A program made the position numbers and the translations under genes. The notes beneath the pieces are model-generated. The model saw only the letters and a list, made by a program, of their open reading frames with translations, made no database searches and was not told where the DNA came from. Shown in pieces: positions 6,935 through 13,861 of a stretch of 18,845 bases of DNA; position 1 is the first letter of the stretch; every line of letters starts with the position of its first letter. This DNA comes from Bacteroidales bacterium. Its GTDB lineage: Bacteria > Bacteroidota > Bacteroidia > Bacteroidales > UBA932. The stretch covers positions 1 to 18,845 of the forward strand of contig JAEENZ010000165.1 in the NCBI GenBank assembly GCA_016283985.1, given 5' to 3'.

Positions 6935-7774
6935 ATGTTCAAGATTCTTGAGAAGAAGATGCTGAACCCGACCATCTGCAAGATGGTGGTAGAAGCTCCG
7001 CGCATCGCCAAGGCCGCCCTTCCCGGGCAGTTCCTCATCGTGCGCGCAGACGAGCCCGGGGAGCGTATCCCCCTTACTATCAGTGATTACGACCGTGAAA
7101 AGGGAACCGTGACCATCGTCATCCAGCCCATCGGCGCATCCACGCGCAGCATGGTGAACGACTTCGAGGCAGGCGACTCCTTCGCCGACGTGGCAGGCCC
7201 TCTGGGCAATCCTTCCGAGTTCGTGAAGATGAGCCCCGAGGAACTCGCAAAGCAGAAGGTGGTCTTCATCGCCGGCGGTCTCGGCACGGCACCCGTCTAT
7301 CCCCAGGCCAAGTGGCTGCACGAGCATGGCGTGAGCGTGGATGTCATCATCGGCGCCCGCACCAAGGACCTCCTCATCTATGAAGAGGAGTTCAAGCCCG
7401 TGGTGGACAATCTCTACATGTGCACCGACGACGGCTCATACGGCTTCAAGGGAGTGGGCACAGCCCGCCTCGAGGCCCTGGTAGCCGAGGGCAAGACCTA
7501 CACTCAGGCGGTAGCCATCGGCCCCATGATCATGATGAAGTTCTCGGTTCTCACCTGCAAGAAGCTGAACATCCCCATCTGGGTCAGCATGAACACCCTG
7601 ATGGTGGACGGAACCGGCATGTGCGGCGCCTGCCGCCTCAGTGTCGGTGGCGTGACCAAGTTCGCATGCGTGGACGGTCCCGAGTTCGACGGTTATCTTG
7701 TTGATTTTGACGAAGCTATGAGGCGTTCAGCCCAGTATAAGGCCGAGGAGGGCCTGGCAAATGGCAGCAAATAG
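6935..7774 (+). CDS. nfnA: NfnA-like FAD/2Fe-2S subunit (sulfide/dihydroorotate dehydrogenase-like FAD/NAD-binding protein)
   Basis: 279 residues. Domain order follows the ferredoxin-NADP reductase superfamily: an N-terminal FAD-binding barrel with RIPLTIS (44-50), an NAD-binding region with GGLGTAP (114-120), and a C-terminal iron-sulfur segment with Asp225, Cys230, Cys233 and Cys245 (DGTGMCGACR ... CVDGP). This matches the small subunit of NfnAB, the electron-bifurcating NADH-dependent reduced ferredoxin:NADP+ oxidoreductase, also called SudB or PyrK-like. The gene overlaps nfnB by 14 nt, the expected partner order. The main alternative is a sulfide dehydrogenase or generic ferredoxin:NADP+ reductase role, which sequence alone does not exclude. 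Confidence 0.88.
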   Translation: MFKILEKKMLNPTICKMVVEAPRIAKAALPGQFLIVRADEPGERIPLTISDYDREKGTVTIVIQPIGASTRSMVNDFEAGDSFADVAGPLGNPSEFVKMSPEELAKQKVVFIAGGLGTAPVYPQAKWLHEHGVSVDVIIGARTKDLLIYEEEFKPVVDNLYMCTDDGSYGFKGVGTARLEALVAEGKTYTQAVAIGPMIMMKFSVLTCKKLNIPIWVSMNTLMVDGTGMCGACRLSVGGVTKFACVDGPEFDGYLVDFDEAMRRSAQYKAEEGLANGSK

Positions 7775-9149
7775 AATCCCCCGTGTTCCTGTGCGTGAGC
7801 AGGACCCCAAAGTGCGTGCACACAACTTCGAAGAGGTGTGCTACGGATATAATAAGGAAGAAGCGATGCTGGAGGCATCCCGCTGCCTGCATTGCAAGAA
7901 CCCCCGCTGCGTGGCATCCTGCCCCGTGGGCGTGAAGATTCCCGATTTCATCGAGCTGGTCGCTGCCGGAGATTTCGCCGGTGCCGCTGCCAAGATCGCG
8001 GAAGATTCATCGCTTCCTGCAGTCTGCGGACGCGTCTGCCCTCAGGAGACCCAGTGCGAGGGAAGCTGTGTGCTCGGCGTCAAGTTCGAGCCCGTTTCCA
8101 TCGGCAAGCTCGAGAGGTTCGTGGCCGACTGGACGTTTGCCCAGGGCGAGAAGGCCGTCGAGGCTCCCAAGAAGGGCGGCAAGAAGGTTGCCATCATCGG
8201 CTCCGGCCCTGCAGGTCTCGCTTGCGCGTACGACCTTGCCAAGATGGGTTATGATGTGACCATCTTCGAGGCCCTGCATAAGGCTGGCGGCGTGCTCGAG
8301 TATGGTATTCCCGAGTTCCGTCTCCCGAAGGAGAAGGTCCTCAAGCGCGAACTCCAGGACGTGATCGCAGCCGGTGTGAAGATCGAGACCGACGTCATCA
8401 TCGGCCGCACCGTCACGATCGACACCCTGATGGAGCAGGAAGGCTTCGAGGCCGTATTCGTGGGCACCGGAGCGGGACTTCCCAAGTTCATGGGCATCCC
8501 CGGAGAGAACTTCAACGGAGTCTTCTCCGCCAACGAGTTCCTCACCCGCAACAACCTGATGAAGGCTTTCCGCGACGACTACCGCACTCCTATCCACGCC
8601 GGCCAGAAGGTCTGCGTCGTTGGTGGTGGTAACGTTGCGATGGATGCCGCCCGCACGGCCCTGCGCCTCGGTGCGGAGACCACCATCGTCTATCGCCGTA
8701 CGGAGGTCGAGCTTCCCGCCCGTAAGGAGGAAGTCCATCACGCAAAGGAAGAAGGAATCGACTTCCAGATGCTCACCAATCCCGTGGAGATCATGGGTGA
8801 TGAGAAAGGCTGGGTACGCGCTCTCAAGTGCGTTCGCATGGAGCTCGGCGAGCCTGACGAAAGCGGCCGCCGCAGCCCCGTGGTCATCCCCGGCTCCGAG
8901 TTCGAGATTCCTACCGAGACCGTGATCATGGCTCTGGGTACCTCTCCCAACCCGCTGATCGCCCGCACCACTCCCGGTGTGGAGAGCAACAAGCGCGGAT
9001 GCCTGGTGGCCGACGAGGCCGGTGCAACCACCCGTCCCGGCGTCTTCGCCGGCGGTGATGCTGTCACCGGTGCCGCTACGGTCATTTTGGCGATGGGTGC
9101 CGGCCGCAAAGCCGCCGCCGCCATCGACGAGTACCTGAAGAACAAGTAG
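7761..9149 (+). CDS. nfnB: NfnB-like FAD/4Fe-4S subunit (NADPH-dependent glutamate synthase beta-type oxidoreductase)
   Basis: 462 residues. The N-terminal cysteine-rich domain has Cys42/45/50/54 and Cys89/93/99/103, as expected for two 4Fe-4S clusters. It is followed by two Rossmann domains: FAD-binding GSGPAG (147-152), NADP-binding GGGNVAMDAAR (288-298), and the closing FAD motif GGD (431-433). GltD, the glutamate synthase small subunit, has the same architecture. The overlap with an NfnA-type gene and the absence of a large gltB next to it point to NfnB, with GltD or a stand-alone homotetrameric enzyme as the alternative. NfnAB would exchange electrons among NADPH, NADH and ferredoxin, which fits an Rnf-containing anaerobe. 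Confidence 0.88.
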   Translation: MAANRIPRVPVREQDPKVRAHNFEEVCYGYNKEEAMLEASRCLHCKNPRCVASCPVGVKIPDFIELVAAGDFAGAAAKIAEDSSLPAVCGRVCPQETQCEGSCVLGVKFEPVSIGKLERFVADWTFAQGEKAVEAPKKGGKKVAIIGSGPAGLACAYDLAKMGYDVTIFEALHKAGGVLEYGIPEFRLPKEKVLKRELQDVIAAGVKIETDVIIGRTVTIDTLMEQEGFEAVFVGTGAGLPKFMGIPGENFNGVFSANEFLTRNNLMKAFRDDYRTPIHAGQKVCVVGGGNVAMDAARTALRLGAETTIVYRRTEVELPARKEEVHHAKEEGIDFQMLTNPVEIMGDEKGWVRALKCVRMELGEPDESGRRSPVVIPGSEFEIPTETVIMALGTSPNPLIARTTPGVESNKRGCLVADEAGATTRPGVFAGGDAVTGAATVILAMGAGRKAAAAIDEYLKNK

Positions 9150-9154
9150 TTTTT

Positions 9155-9709
9155 ATGAAACTGCAGCTCATTCCAGCGGTCGCAGCAGCAATCCTGCTTG
9201 CGACCGCTTGCTCTGTTAAACAGATCAGCCCGGTGGAGGCTGCCATCACGGAAAAGGTCGCCGAACAACTTGGGGACCTGGACAATATGTATTTCAGTTC
9301 TTTGGCCCTGGTGGATTCCACCACGTTTGGAGAAGAGCTTGCCCGGCGTCGTAACACGCTGGAAGCCAGGCATCAGCAGAACCTGAAACTTGCCCGGGAC
9401 TATGAGGCTGCGGGGAAAATCAAGAATGAAATGAAGAAGCGGGAAGATGCCGCCAATGACCAGAAGCGCCTTGAAGGCCTGGCCGCCCTGGAGCAGCGTC
9501 TGGCGGAACATGATTCGCTGAATGTTGTGGAAGTGTATATCTACAAGTTCTCCGGCCGCGCCCGCAATTATAAGGGAACCGTCACCATCGACGACATGTA
9601 CGTGTCCATCACCCCTGCGGTCGAAGTCGTTGCGATGGACTACAAGAAGGAAGGTGTCCTGAAGTCCACGGGCCGCCTGATTCCCGGCTATTCAGCTTTG
9701 TTCGAATAG
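9155..9709 (+). CDS. Small putative lipoprotein with coiled-coil middle region, unknown function
   Basis: 184 residues, starting 5 nt after nfnB and so probably on the same transcript. The N-terminus is a lipoprotein-type signal peptide with LLATAC and a candidate lipidated Cys19 (weak at -3, where Ala replaces Leu). Residues 60-120 are rich in Glu, Lys, Arg and Ala in a helical, coiled-coil-like pattern. The C-terminal third (VVEVYIYKFSGRARNYKG onward) looks beta-stranded. I do not recognise a named family. The link to nfnAB may be only transcriptional. Confidence 0.75.
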   Translation: MKLQLIPAVAAAILLATACSVKQISPVEAAITEKVAEQLGDLDNMYFSSLALVDSTTFGEELARRRNTLEARHQQNLKLARDYEAAGKIKNEMKKREDAANDQKRLEGLAALEQRLAEHDSLNVVEVYIYKFSGRARNYKGTVTIDDMYVSITPAVEVVAMDYKKEGVLKSTGRLIPGYSALFE

Positions 9710-9714
9710 CTTGG

Positions 9715-9826
9715 TGGGGAAGGTGGAATTTTATGGCCGGGACCTTCCCCACGATTATGGCCTTGCAGGGCCCTGGGATGCAATATTGCTGGGGAAGGTC
9801 TGCCATCTAAAAAGCCACCTTCCCCA
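9715..9826. repeat. Four-block inverted repeat in the intergenic region (REP/BIME-like)
   Basis: TGGGGAAGGT occurs at 9715-9724 and 9790-9799, and its complement ACCTTCCCCA at 9742-9751 and 9817-9826. The blocks can fold as two side-by-side hairpins, each with a 10-bp stem and 17-nt loop. Alternatively they fold as one long nested stem, with outer arms of 12 bp (9715-9726/9815-9826) and inner arms of 11 bp (9741-9751/9790-9800). The two 37-bp units are reverse-complement copies of each other with diverged loops. No T-run follows in either direction, so it is not a simple terminator. The remaining 120 bp to 9948 is AT-rich and holds only the next promoter. Confidence 0.85.
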
Positions 9827-9936
9827 ATCATATTAAGGAACGAATAAAAGGATAAGTTGATATTATGTGAGTTAAAGGCCATAGGCTATACATTTAATCA
9901 TTATTAATTGGGATTGCCAAAGCAGGTGCGTTTGGC

Positions 9937-9944
9937 TAAATTTG
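9937..9944 (+). promoter_or_regulatory. Bacteroidota-type -7 element just before the Rid-like gene
   Basis: TAAATTTG matches TAnnTTTG. Only 4 nt separate it from the GTG at 9949, so the transcript would start at or inside the start codon (leaderless), unless translation begins downstream. At -33 only a partial ATTG (9913-9916) is seen. Confidence 0.6.
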
Positions 9945-9948
9945 TGAC

Positions 9949-11124
9949 GTGGACAGCTACAAGATAATCAGACCAGCTTCAAACGAATCGTTCGCCGATG
10001 CCATGGCGAGCGTTCTTTCCAGCCTCTCTGACCATCTGGCCGAAGAAAAGGCCAAGGGCCGCGATCTGGTGTTCGTGCGCTTCTTCCTCAGCGACGCCCA
10101 GAACCAGGCCCCTGCATTGCGTCAGGCCTTGGAGGGGGATGACTATCGGACGGGCAATGCTGGCACTGGCGGCCCCTTGCGGGCCACAGGCCAGCCCTTT
10201 GCCCGTTGCGGAGGGCCTTATTCCATCGTCGAGCAGCCACCGCTGGACGGCAGCCGGATCGCGGCGCTGGTCTGGACATCGCCCGACGCAGTCCGATACC
10301 TCTTCCACAGCCTCCGCCTCACCGAAGAAGAGGCCGCCGGCAAGACCAGCTACGAGCAGAGCCGCCTCCTCTTCGACAAATATCTCGGCATCATCAGGCC
10401 CCTAGGCCTCGACCTCAAGACCCACTGCATCCGCACCTGGATTTACGTCCGGGACATAGATTCCAATTACGCCGGCCTGGTGAAGGCCCGCAACGATGTT
10501 TTTGCGGAAGAAGGCCTAAGCCACGACACCCACTACATCGCCAGCACCGGCATCGGTGGCGCCAACGAAGTGCGCTCGGCCGTGGTGGCGATTGATTTCC
10601 TGACGGCTCCTGGCATTGTGGAAGAAGACAAGACTTACCTCAAGGCCCTAAGCCACTTGAGTCCAACCCATGATTATGGAGTGGCGTTCGAACGCGGCGT
10701 CCGCGTGAAGGATCATATCTTCATCAGCGGCACCGCCAGCATAGACCACAAGGGCCGCATCCTCCACGAAGGGGACGTGCTCGCCCAGGCCGACCGCCTG
10801 CTGGAAAATATCGGTTATTTATTGGATGAAGGCTGCCTGACCGGGCGTGATGGCGTCATACGGTCGGGCAATGCAGGTACCGGGCTCCCCTTGCGGGACA
10901 CGGACCTGCCCTTTGCCCGCCGCGGACGGCAAACCGGTCAGGCCGGCATTCCGTACTTTATAATCTACCTCCGGGACATCGCAGACTACGCCAAGGTGGA
11001 CGCCTACATGCAGACCCGCTTCCCGCACACGCCACGCATCATCCTGGAGGCGCGCGTCTGCCGCCCCGGCTGGCTGATTGAAATGGAATGCGAGACTAGC
11101 GGTTGTCTATCAGCCGCACGGTAG
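9949..11124 (+). CDS. Two-domain Rid/chorismatase-like protein (RidA superfamily) bearing two palindromic-element insertions
   Basis: 391 residues from a GTG start; an in-frame ATG near 10000 is an alternative, but the GTG includes the first strand. The C-terminal domain is clearly RidA-like (IFISGTASIDHKGRILHEGD at 257-276, FIIYLRDIADY at 337-347). The middle (TWIYVRDIDSNYAGLVKARN, then HYIASTGIGG) resembles the FkbO/Hyg5 chorismate-converting branch of this superfamily. The substrate cannot be told from sequence. Residues 67-88 and 305-326 are encoded by two copies of a 65-bp palindromic element. They fall at non-equivalent loops of the two halves, rich in Gly, Pro and Arg, and look foreign to the fold. 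The 3' end overlaps the convergent beta-helix gene by 29 nt. Confidence 0.78.
   Translation: MDSYKIIRPASNESFADAMASVLSSLSDHLAEEKAKGRDLVFVRFFLSDAQNQAPALRQALEGDDYRTGNAGTGGPLRATGQPFARCGGPYSIVEQPPLDGSRIAALVWTSPDAVRYLFHSLRLTEEEAAGKTSYEQSRLLFDKYLGIIRPLGLDLKTHCIRTWIYVRDIDSNYAGLVKARNDVFAEEGLSHDTHYIASTGIGGANEVRSAVVAIDFLTAPGIVEEDKTYLKALSHLSPTHDYGVAFERGVRVKDHIFISGTASIDHKGRILHEGDVLAQADRLLENIGYLLDEGCLTGRDGVIRSGNAGTGLPLRDTDLPFARRGRQTGQAGIPYFIIYLRDIADYAKVDAYMQTRFPHTPRIILEARVCRPGWLIEMECETSGCLSAAR
10147..10211 (+). repeat. Coding palindromic element, copy A
   Basis: 65 bp inside the Rid-like gene, beginning at codon position 1. It shares the blocks CGGGCAATGC, CCCCTTGCGGG and GCCCTTTGCCCG with copies B and C. 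The predicted fold is an outer stem 5-11/53-59, a stem 13-18/44-49 (GCTGGC/GCCAGC), 20-22/41-43 and 26-29/35-38, with a CTTGC loop. By my count it matches copy B at 52 of 65 bases and copy C at 53 of 65. The similarity extends weakly about 5 bp downstream (GGC at positions 68-70). Confidence 0.88.
10861..10925 (+). repeat. Coding palindromic element, copy B
   Basis: 65 bp inside the same Rid-like gene, also beginning at codon position 1. Its stem is GCAGGT/ACCTGC, different from copies A and C in sequence but still fully paired. The inner pairs CCG/CGG (positions 20-22/41-43) also differ from A but remain paired. Flanking codons on both sides encode similar short runs (TGRDGV before, TGQAGI after), a possible trace of a duplicated target. 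Confidence 0.88.
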
Positions 11125-12484
11125 CTTCGGGGACACCGAGCACCTTGACCGGCCGGCCAGCGGTGCACACAACGCGCGAAAGGTCATCCGCCTCCACGCC
11201 GACCATCCTCACCACGGTAGTATCATACACCATCCCCTCCGTATCCAGCGCATGCAGCATGCGGATCTCGCTGCTGCCGATGCTGGAGTCACGGAGGATG
11301 ATGCTGTCCACCGGGGTACGGCTCTGGATGAGCGCGGGTATCTCATTCAGCACCTGCACCCTCTCGAACACTATGTTGCTCTGCACCGGGATCTCCGCAT
11401 AGGGGTAGAAGCTGCGCGAGTACTGGTCGTGGTCGAAGTGCAGGCAGAGGGCCACCTTGCGCTTCTTCTCCAGCCGGATGTCCCGGAAGACCACGTTCCG
11501 CACGCCGCAACTGTGGCAGATGCCCCGATCCTGGCTCATCGTCCAGGTGATGCCGTCGGGGTAGGTCACGGTTCCCTCGGTGTGTTCCGGCCGGCAGGTG
11601 GAAATGTAGTTCACCTTCACTTTGGGGCCGTTGGAACGGTAGATGCGCCCGCCGCAGACCACCGCATCTCCTGAAGACTGGATGTCCATGCCGGGCTCCC
11701 AGTCGCGCCAACCGCCTGCGAGGATGCGGGCGAAGAAGCCGGTGGTGCCGTTGGCAGGATCGTCCAGGTCGGTGCAGTCCTCGATGAGGCCGTTCTCTAT
11801 CCAGCCGAGCTCGGGGTTGGAGGTGGTGTAGTCGTGGGCGTTGAGGGCGATGGGGTCGTCATAGGTGCGGAATACGCCGTGGCGGACGACGAAGTTCCGG
11901 CCGGGGCCGAAGTGTACGGCATCTTTAAGACCCTCGATGTGCACATTCTCCACCGTCGCGTTCTCGAAAGTGCATATCTGGATTGCGAAGTCGTTCGGGG
12001 GCAGGTCGAGGAAGGTGTATCCGTCCAGGACAAGGTTCCGCACATAGAAGAATCCGGTGTGGCAGCACATGCCAACGATGGTAGGGATATCCACGGGGCG
12101 GTTCCTGCCAGCGTCGATGCCGTTGGCCTTGAGCTGCAGGCCCCTTATGCAGATGTTTTCGTTGAATTCGCGGGAGAGTGCGCCCCGGTTCAGCAGCACG
12201 AAGCGCGCGGCCACGCCCAGGGAGTCTTCCGCCCTGCTCAGAATTGCCCCGGGCGCGAACTTCAGGTCGGTATCGGAATCCAGGAAGATGGTGCGGCAAA
12301 GCCTGTATTCGCCCGGCTTGCGTACTCGGATGCGCCCGCCGCCGTCCAGGCAGCGCTGGAAGGCCTCGGAGTTGGCCTCGGGAGTGTTCTCGGGCAGGAA
12401 GCCGAAGGTGTCGGCATATTTGGTGTGCGTGCACGCGGCAAGGACGCATGCGAGCGCAACTGAAAGGATGTGCTTGATTCTCAT
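11096..12484 (-). CDS. Lipoprotein with right-handed beta-helix (pectate-lyase/GH28-like fold)
   Basis: 462 residues. A lipoprotein signal peptide ends in VLAAC, with Cys18 as the lipid site. The mature protein begins with a pectate-lyase-superfamily start ([20 protein letters not shown], about 42-61). Many short beta-strand repeats follow ([53 protein letters not shown]). The YDDPIAL segment with Asp209-Asp210 recalls the catalytic Asp pair of GH28 polygalacturonases, though the full GH28 signature is not evident. A surface-attached glycan-acting or glycan-binding protein is likely; the substrate is unknown. It is a single gene with its own promoter, divergent from pgk and convergent with the Rid-like gene. 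Confidence 0.82.
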   Translation of the reverse strand: MRIKHILSVALACVLAACTHTKYADTFGFLPENTPEANSEAFQRCLDGGGRIRVRKPGEYRLCRTIFLDSDTDLKFAPGAILSRAEDSLGVAARFVLLNRGALSREFNENICIRGLQLKANGIDAGRNRPVDIPTIVGMCCHTGFFYVRNLVLDGYTFLDLPPNDFAIQICTFENATVENVHIEGLKDAVHFGPGRNFVVRHGVFRTYDDPIALNAHDYTTSNPELGWIENGLIEDCTDLDDPANGTTGFFARILAGGWRDWEPGMDIQSSGDAVVCGGRIYRSNGPKVKVNYISTCRPEHTEGTVTYPDGITWTMSQDRGICHSCGVRNVVFRDIRLEKKRKVALCLHFDHDQYSRSFYPYAEIPVQSNIVFERVQVLNEIPALIQSRTPVDSIILRDSSIGSSEIRMLHALDTEGMVYDTTVVRMVGVEADDLSRVVCTAGRPVKVLGVPEATVRLIDNR

Positions 12485-12489
12485 ATTTA

Positions 12490-12497
12490 CAAAGATA
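12490..12497 (-). promoter_or_regulatory. Bacteroidota-type -7 element for the beta-helix lipoprotein gene
   Basis: On the minus strand TATCTTTG matches TAnnTTTG. Its last base (12490) is only 5 nt before the ATG at 12484. The signal peptide requires that ATG, so the mRNA would be leaderless or nearly so. No exact -33 TTTG is present. Confidence 0.55.
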
Positions 12498-12513
12498 GTA
12501 AGGATTTTTTTAC

Positions 12514-12521
12514 TAAATTTG
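12514..12521 (+). promoter_or_regulatory. Bacteroidota-type -7 element for pgk
   Basis: TAAATTTG matches TAnnTTTG and lies 30 nt before the pgk ATG. It is interleaved with the divergent promoter of the beta-helix gene: the two -7 boxes are 16 bp apart, so RNA polymerase binding at one would probably exclude the other. Confidence 0.65.
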
Positions 12522-12551
12522 CGCTCGGAAAAAACGACACATCAAAATATT

Positions 12552-13802
12552 ATGCAACACATTGATTCTTACGATTTCACCGGCAAAAAAGCTATTGTCC
12601 GTGTTGATTTCAATGTACCCCTTAACGAAAACTTCGAAATTACCGACGACACCCGCATCCGCAGGGCCATCCCTACGCTGAAGAAGGTGCTCGCAGGCGG
12701 TGGCTCCCTCATCATCATGAGCCACCTCGGCCGTCCCAAGAAGGTGGATGCCAAGTTCTCCCTCAAGCACATCGTCGCCCATGTGAGCGAGTGCCTTGGA
12801 GTGCCCGTGCAGTTCGCCCCTGACTGCCAGACCGCTGACGCACAGGCCGCCGCCCTGAAACCGGGCGAGGCCCTGCTTCTCGAAAACCTCCGCTTCTATG
12901 CAGAAGAGGAAGGCAAGCCCCGCGGACTCGCGGAGGATGCGACCGACGAGGAGAAAGCCGAGGCCAAGAAGGCCGTAAAGGCCTCCCAGAAGGAGTTCAC
13001 CAAGAAGCTCGCTTCCTACGCCGACTGCTACATCAACGATGCATTCGGCACCGCACACCGTGCTCACGCATCCACCGCTCTTATCGCCGCCTACTTCCCG
13101 AACGACAAGATGTTCGGCTACCTGATGGAAGGCGAGATCAAGGCTATCGACAATGTTCTCAAGAACGCCAAGCGCCCCTTCACCGCAATCATCGGCGGCA
13201 GCAAGGTGTCTTCCAAGCTCGCAGTGCTGGAGAACCTGCTTCCCAAGGTTGACAACCTGATTATCGGCGGCGGCATGGGTTACACCTTCATCAAGGCCAT
13301 GGGCGGAACCATCGGCAACTCCCTCCACGAAGACGACCTCATCCCTCAGGCCCAGGACATCATGACCCGCGCTAAAGAACTCGGCGTGAACCTTTCCGTT
13401 TCCGTTGAGACCGTAGTTGCCCAGGAATTCAGCAACGATGCAGCACACAAGACCGTTCCTTCCATGGAGATTCCTGAAGGATGGGAAGGCATGGATGCCG
13501 GTGCCGCTTCTCTTAAGAAGTGGAAGGATATCATCCTCGGTTCCAAGACCATCCTCTGGAACGGCCCCGTCGGCGTGTTCGAGATGGAAACCTTCGCGAA
13601 GGGCACCCTGCAGATCGCAGAGTATCTTGCCGAGGCGACCGCCAACGGCGCATACACCCTGGTCGGCGGCGGCGATTCCGTTGCAGCAGTTACCCAGATG
13701 GGCTATGCCGATAAGGTCAGCTACGTCTCCACCGGCGGCGGCGCGATGCTCGAGGCCATCGAAGGCAAAGACCTCCCCGGCATCGCCGCGGTCCGAGACT
13801 AA
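12552..13802 (+). CDS. pgk: Phosphoglycerate kinase
   Basis: 416 residues. It catalyses ATP formation from 1,3-bisphosphoglycerate and ADP in glycolysis, in the cytoplasm. Signatures are IVRVDFNVP (15-23), SHLGRP (57-62), ENLRFY with the following acidic insertion, the [14 protein letters not shown] segment, WNGPVGVFE, and the nucleotide-binding GGGDS (372-376). The frame is open far upstream to 12057, but the true start is the ATG at 12552. The family N-terminus begins there and the promoter lies just before it; the upstream part is antisense to the beta-helix gene. Length is normal. It is a single-gene unit with a strong terminator. Confidence 0.97.
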   Translation: MQHIDSYDFTGKKAIVRVDFNVPLNENFEITDDTRIRRAIPTLKKVLAGGGSLIIMSHLGRPKKVDAKFSLKHIVAHVSECLGVPVQFAPDCQTADAQAAALKPGEALLLENLRFYAEEEGKPRGLAEDATDEEKAEAKKAVKASQKEFTKKLASYADCYINDAFGTAHRAHASTALIAAYFPNDKMFGYLMEGEIKAIDNVLKNAKRPFTAIIGGSKVSSKLAVLENLLPKVDNLIIGGGMGYTFIKAMGGTIGNSLHEDDLIPQAQDIMTRAKELGVNLSVSVETVVAQEFSNDAAHKTVPSMEIPEGWEGMDAGAASLKKWKDIILGSKTILWNGPVGVFEMETFAKGTLQIAEYLAEATANGAYTLVGGGDSVAAVTQMGYADKVSYVSTGGGAMLEAIEGKDLPGIAAVRD

Positions 13803-13813
13803 GATTAAAATTA

Positions 13814-13838
13814 ACCTCCTTTTCGGGAGGTTTTTTTA
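13814..13838 (+). terminator. Intrinsic terminator of pgk
   Basis: AACCTCC (13814-13820) and GGAGGTT (13827-13833) form a 7-bp stem with a TTTTCG loop. The stem runs into a seven-base T-run (13832-13838), 12 nt after the pgk stop. Confidence 0.85.
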
Positions 13839-13845
13839 TATTTGC
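13838..13845 (+). promoter_or_regulatory. Bacteroidota-type -7 element for the methyltransferase gene
   Basis: TATATTTG matches TAnnTTTG and starts on the last T of the pgk terminator. Only 16 nt separate it from the ATG at 13862. Terminator and promoter are thus packed into about 32 bp. Confidence 0.55.
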
Positions 13846-13861
13846 ATATAAACTGATTGCC

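Noticed and set aside
7761..9149. Glutamate synthase small subunit (gltD) as the primary call
   Set aside because: The architecture allows it, but the 14-nt overlap with an NfnA-type gene and no large subunit nearby favour NfnB. It is kept as an alternative in that entry.
9715..9826. CRISPR array or ordinary transcription terminator
   Set aside because: The blocks alternate in orientation instead of repeating directly, the spacing is irregular, and no T-run follows either hairpin.
10147..10925. Copies A and B explained as a protein-level internal duplication of the Rid fold
   Set aside because: They lie at non-equivalent positions of the two halves, and a third copy occurs in an unrelated gene in another reading frame.
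12057..12551. Upstream in-frame extension of pgk
   Set aside because: The extension is antisense to the beta-helix lipoprotein gene. The family N-terminus and the promoter both place the start at 12552.
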